Source: Bradyrhizobium uaiense
Lineage (GTDB): Bacteria > Pseudomonadota > Alphaproteobacteria > Rhizobiales > Xanthobacteraceae
Direction: 5' to 3'
Assembly (NCBI RefSeq): GCF_010811875.1
Contig: NZ_VKHP01000043.1
Span: 1-46,021, forward strand
Length of the DNA stretch: 46,021 nucleotides
Shown: piece by piece, positions 45,573 through 46,021 of the stretch
Position numbering within the stretch: position 1 is the stretch's first letter
How the letters are laid out: every line of letters begins with the position of its first letter
Program-made: the position numbers and the translations under genes
Notes under the pieces: generated by a model
What the model saw: the letters and a program-made list of their open reading frames with translations, nothing else
Database searches by the model: none
What the model was told of the DNA's origin: nothing

Positions 45573-46021
45573 CTAGTGCTTCGGTCGGTTGTTGCGGTTG
45601 TGTTGCGGATTCGGCCGGCTCTCGCGATGCAAGAAGGCGACGCCCTGGATGCCTTCGCTGTTGCCGGCCTGCGACGGACGCGGCGACTCGCCCCGGCTCG
45701 TCTGCGGCGCGCCATTATTACCACCCCGACGGCGGCGGCGGCGAGGGCCTTTTGTGCCAGGAGCGGCCTCATTCCCACGAACATTATGCGCGCGCGGCGC
45801 AGAGCGGCCGCCGCGGGGGGGGCGGATCAGGAGGCCGAGGCCGCCGGGGGCGCCCCAGGGGACCGAAGGCAGGGGGTGCAGATCGTTCGGGGCGGGCCGC
45901 TGTCCGCGCGCGGGGGGAGGCGAAACCACGAGCACCGCCAGTCGCGAGAGGCAGATGACGAGTTCGAGGACGACCCAGGTGATGAACAGCGCGGTCGGCT
46001 CGCGGATCGCAATTACCGCCG
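45573..46021 (-). CDS. C-terminal part of an Arg/Asn-rich protein, runs off the window (low support)
   Basis: An open frame enters from the right edge and stops at 45573, just before infA. Its last 60 residues are low-complexity and basic (GPRRRRRRGGNNGAPQ, then GIQGVAFLHRESRPNPQHNR near the end), like the tails of RNA-binding proteins; DEAD-box RNA helicases of this group often have such tails and often lie beside infA and cspA. The more upstream part (hydrophobic, then Pro/Arg-rich over C-runs) does not look like a helicase, so a frameshift in the C-run near 45814 or a chance frame is possible. I do not assign a function. Confidence 0.35.
   Translation of the reverse strand, partial: AVIAIREPTALFITWVVLELVICLSRLAVLVVSPPPARGQRPAPNDLHPLPSVPWGAPGGLGLLIRPPRGGRSAPRAHNVRGNEAAPGTKGPRRRRRRGGNNGAPQTSRGESPRPSQAGNSEGIQGVAFLHRESRPNPQHNRNNRPKH

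Overview
The window looks like chromosomal DNA of an alphaproteobacterium of the order Hyphomicrobiales, most likely Bradyrhizobium or a close relative. This rests on the uniformly high G+C, the many short palindromic intergenic repeats, a membrane-anchored CycM-type cytochrome c, a Yej peptide importer with two binding proteins, and a complete tad/cpa pilus locus. The taxonomic call is inference from gene content. No rRNA, tRNA, CRISPR array, insertion sequence or phage gene was recognised.

Left part (1-8.5 kb): a metal and oxyanion stress region. A leftward chromate cluster runs from a promoter near 5.2 kb: a rhodanese-ChrB fusion, two small exported proteins (PepSY-like and CusF-like), an exported Fe/Mn superoxide dismutase (ChrC type), the chromate transporter ChrA and a CorA-family channel. 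A small probable exported gene with a frameshift lies behind the cluster's promoter. Running rightward is an RcnR-type repressor, whose promoter and operator fit directly against its start codon (probably a leaderless mRNA), then the Ni/Co exporter RcnA with an extra inserted domain, then an ATP-grasp-like protein of the Cj0069 family.

Middle part (8.8-28.7 kb): mostly housekeeping metabolism. It holds a zeta-type GST; the metF-metH one-carbon/methionine operon with a long hairpin-bearing leader; a luciferase-like oxidoreductase; kdsB-pheA; cycM with a strong terminator; yejA1-yejA2-yejB-yejE-yejF (peptide uptake, Tat-type signal on the first binding protein, 18-bp duplication at its start); and an M17 aminopeptidase overlapping an NlpC/P60 hydrolase.

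Right part (28.9-44.6 kb): a Flp/Tad pilus locus in several transcription units. These are tadD (rightward), a leftward block flp / cpaA / cpaB-C-D-E-F-tadB-tadC, and, beyond three membrane-protein genes (sterol desaturase-like, a GT-C-like multispanning protein, a PAP2 phosphatase), a rightward group with a stand-alone secretin N-domain protein and two TadE-like pseudopilins. TTAA-type boxes resembling CtrA sites precede tadD, flp and cpaB.

The right end (44.7-46 kb) is a leftward RNA-metabolism group: cspA with a long leader and a UUCG-loop terminator, infA with a basic tail, and the end of an arginine/asparagine-rich open frame that runs off the window. Between transcription units lie at least seven hairpin-rich repeat elements typical of this bacterial group.
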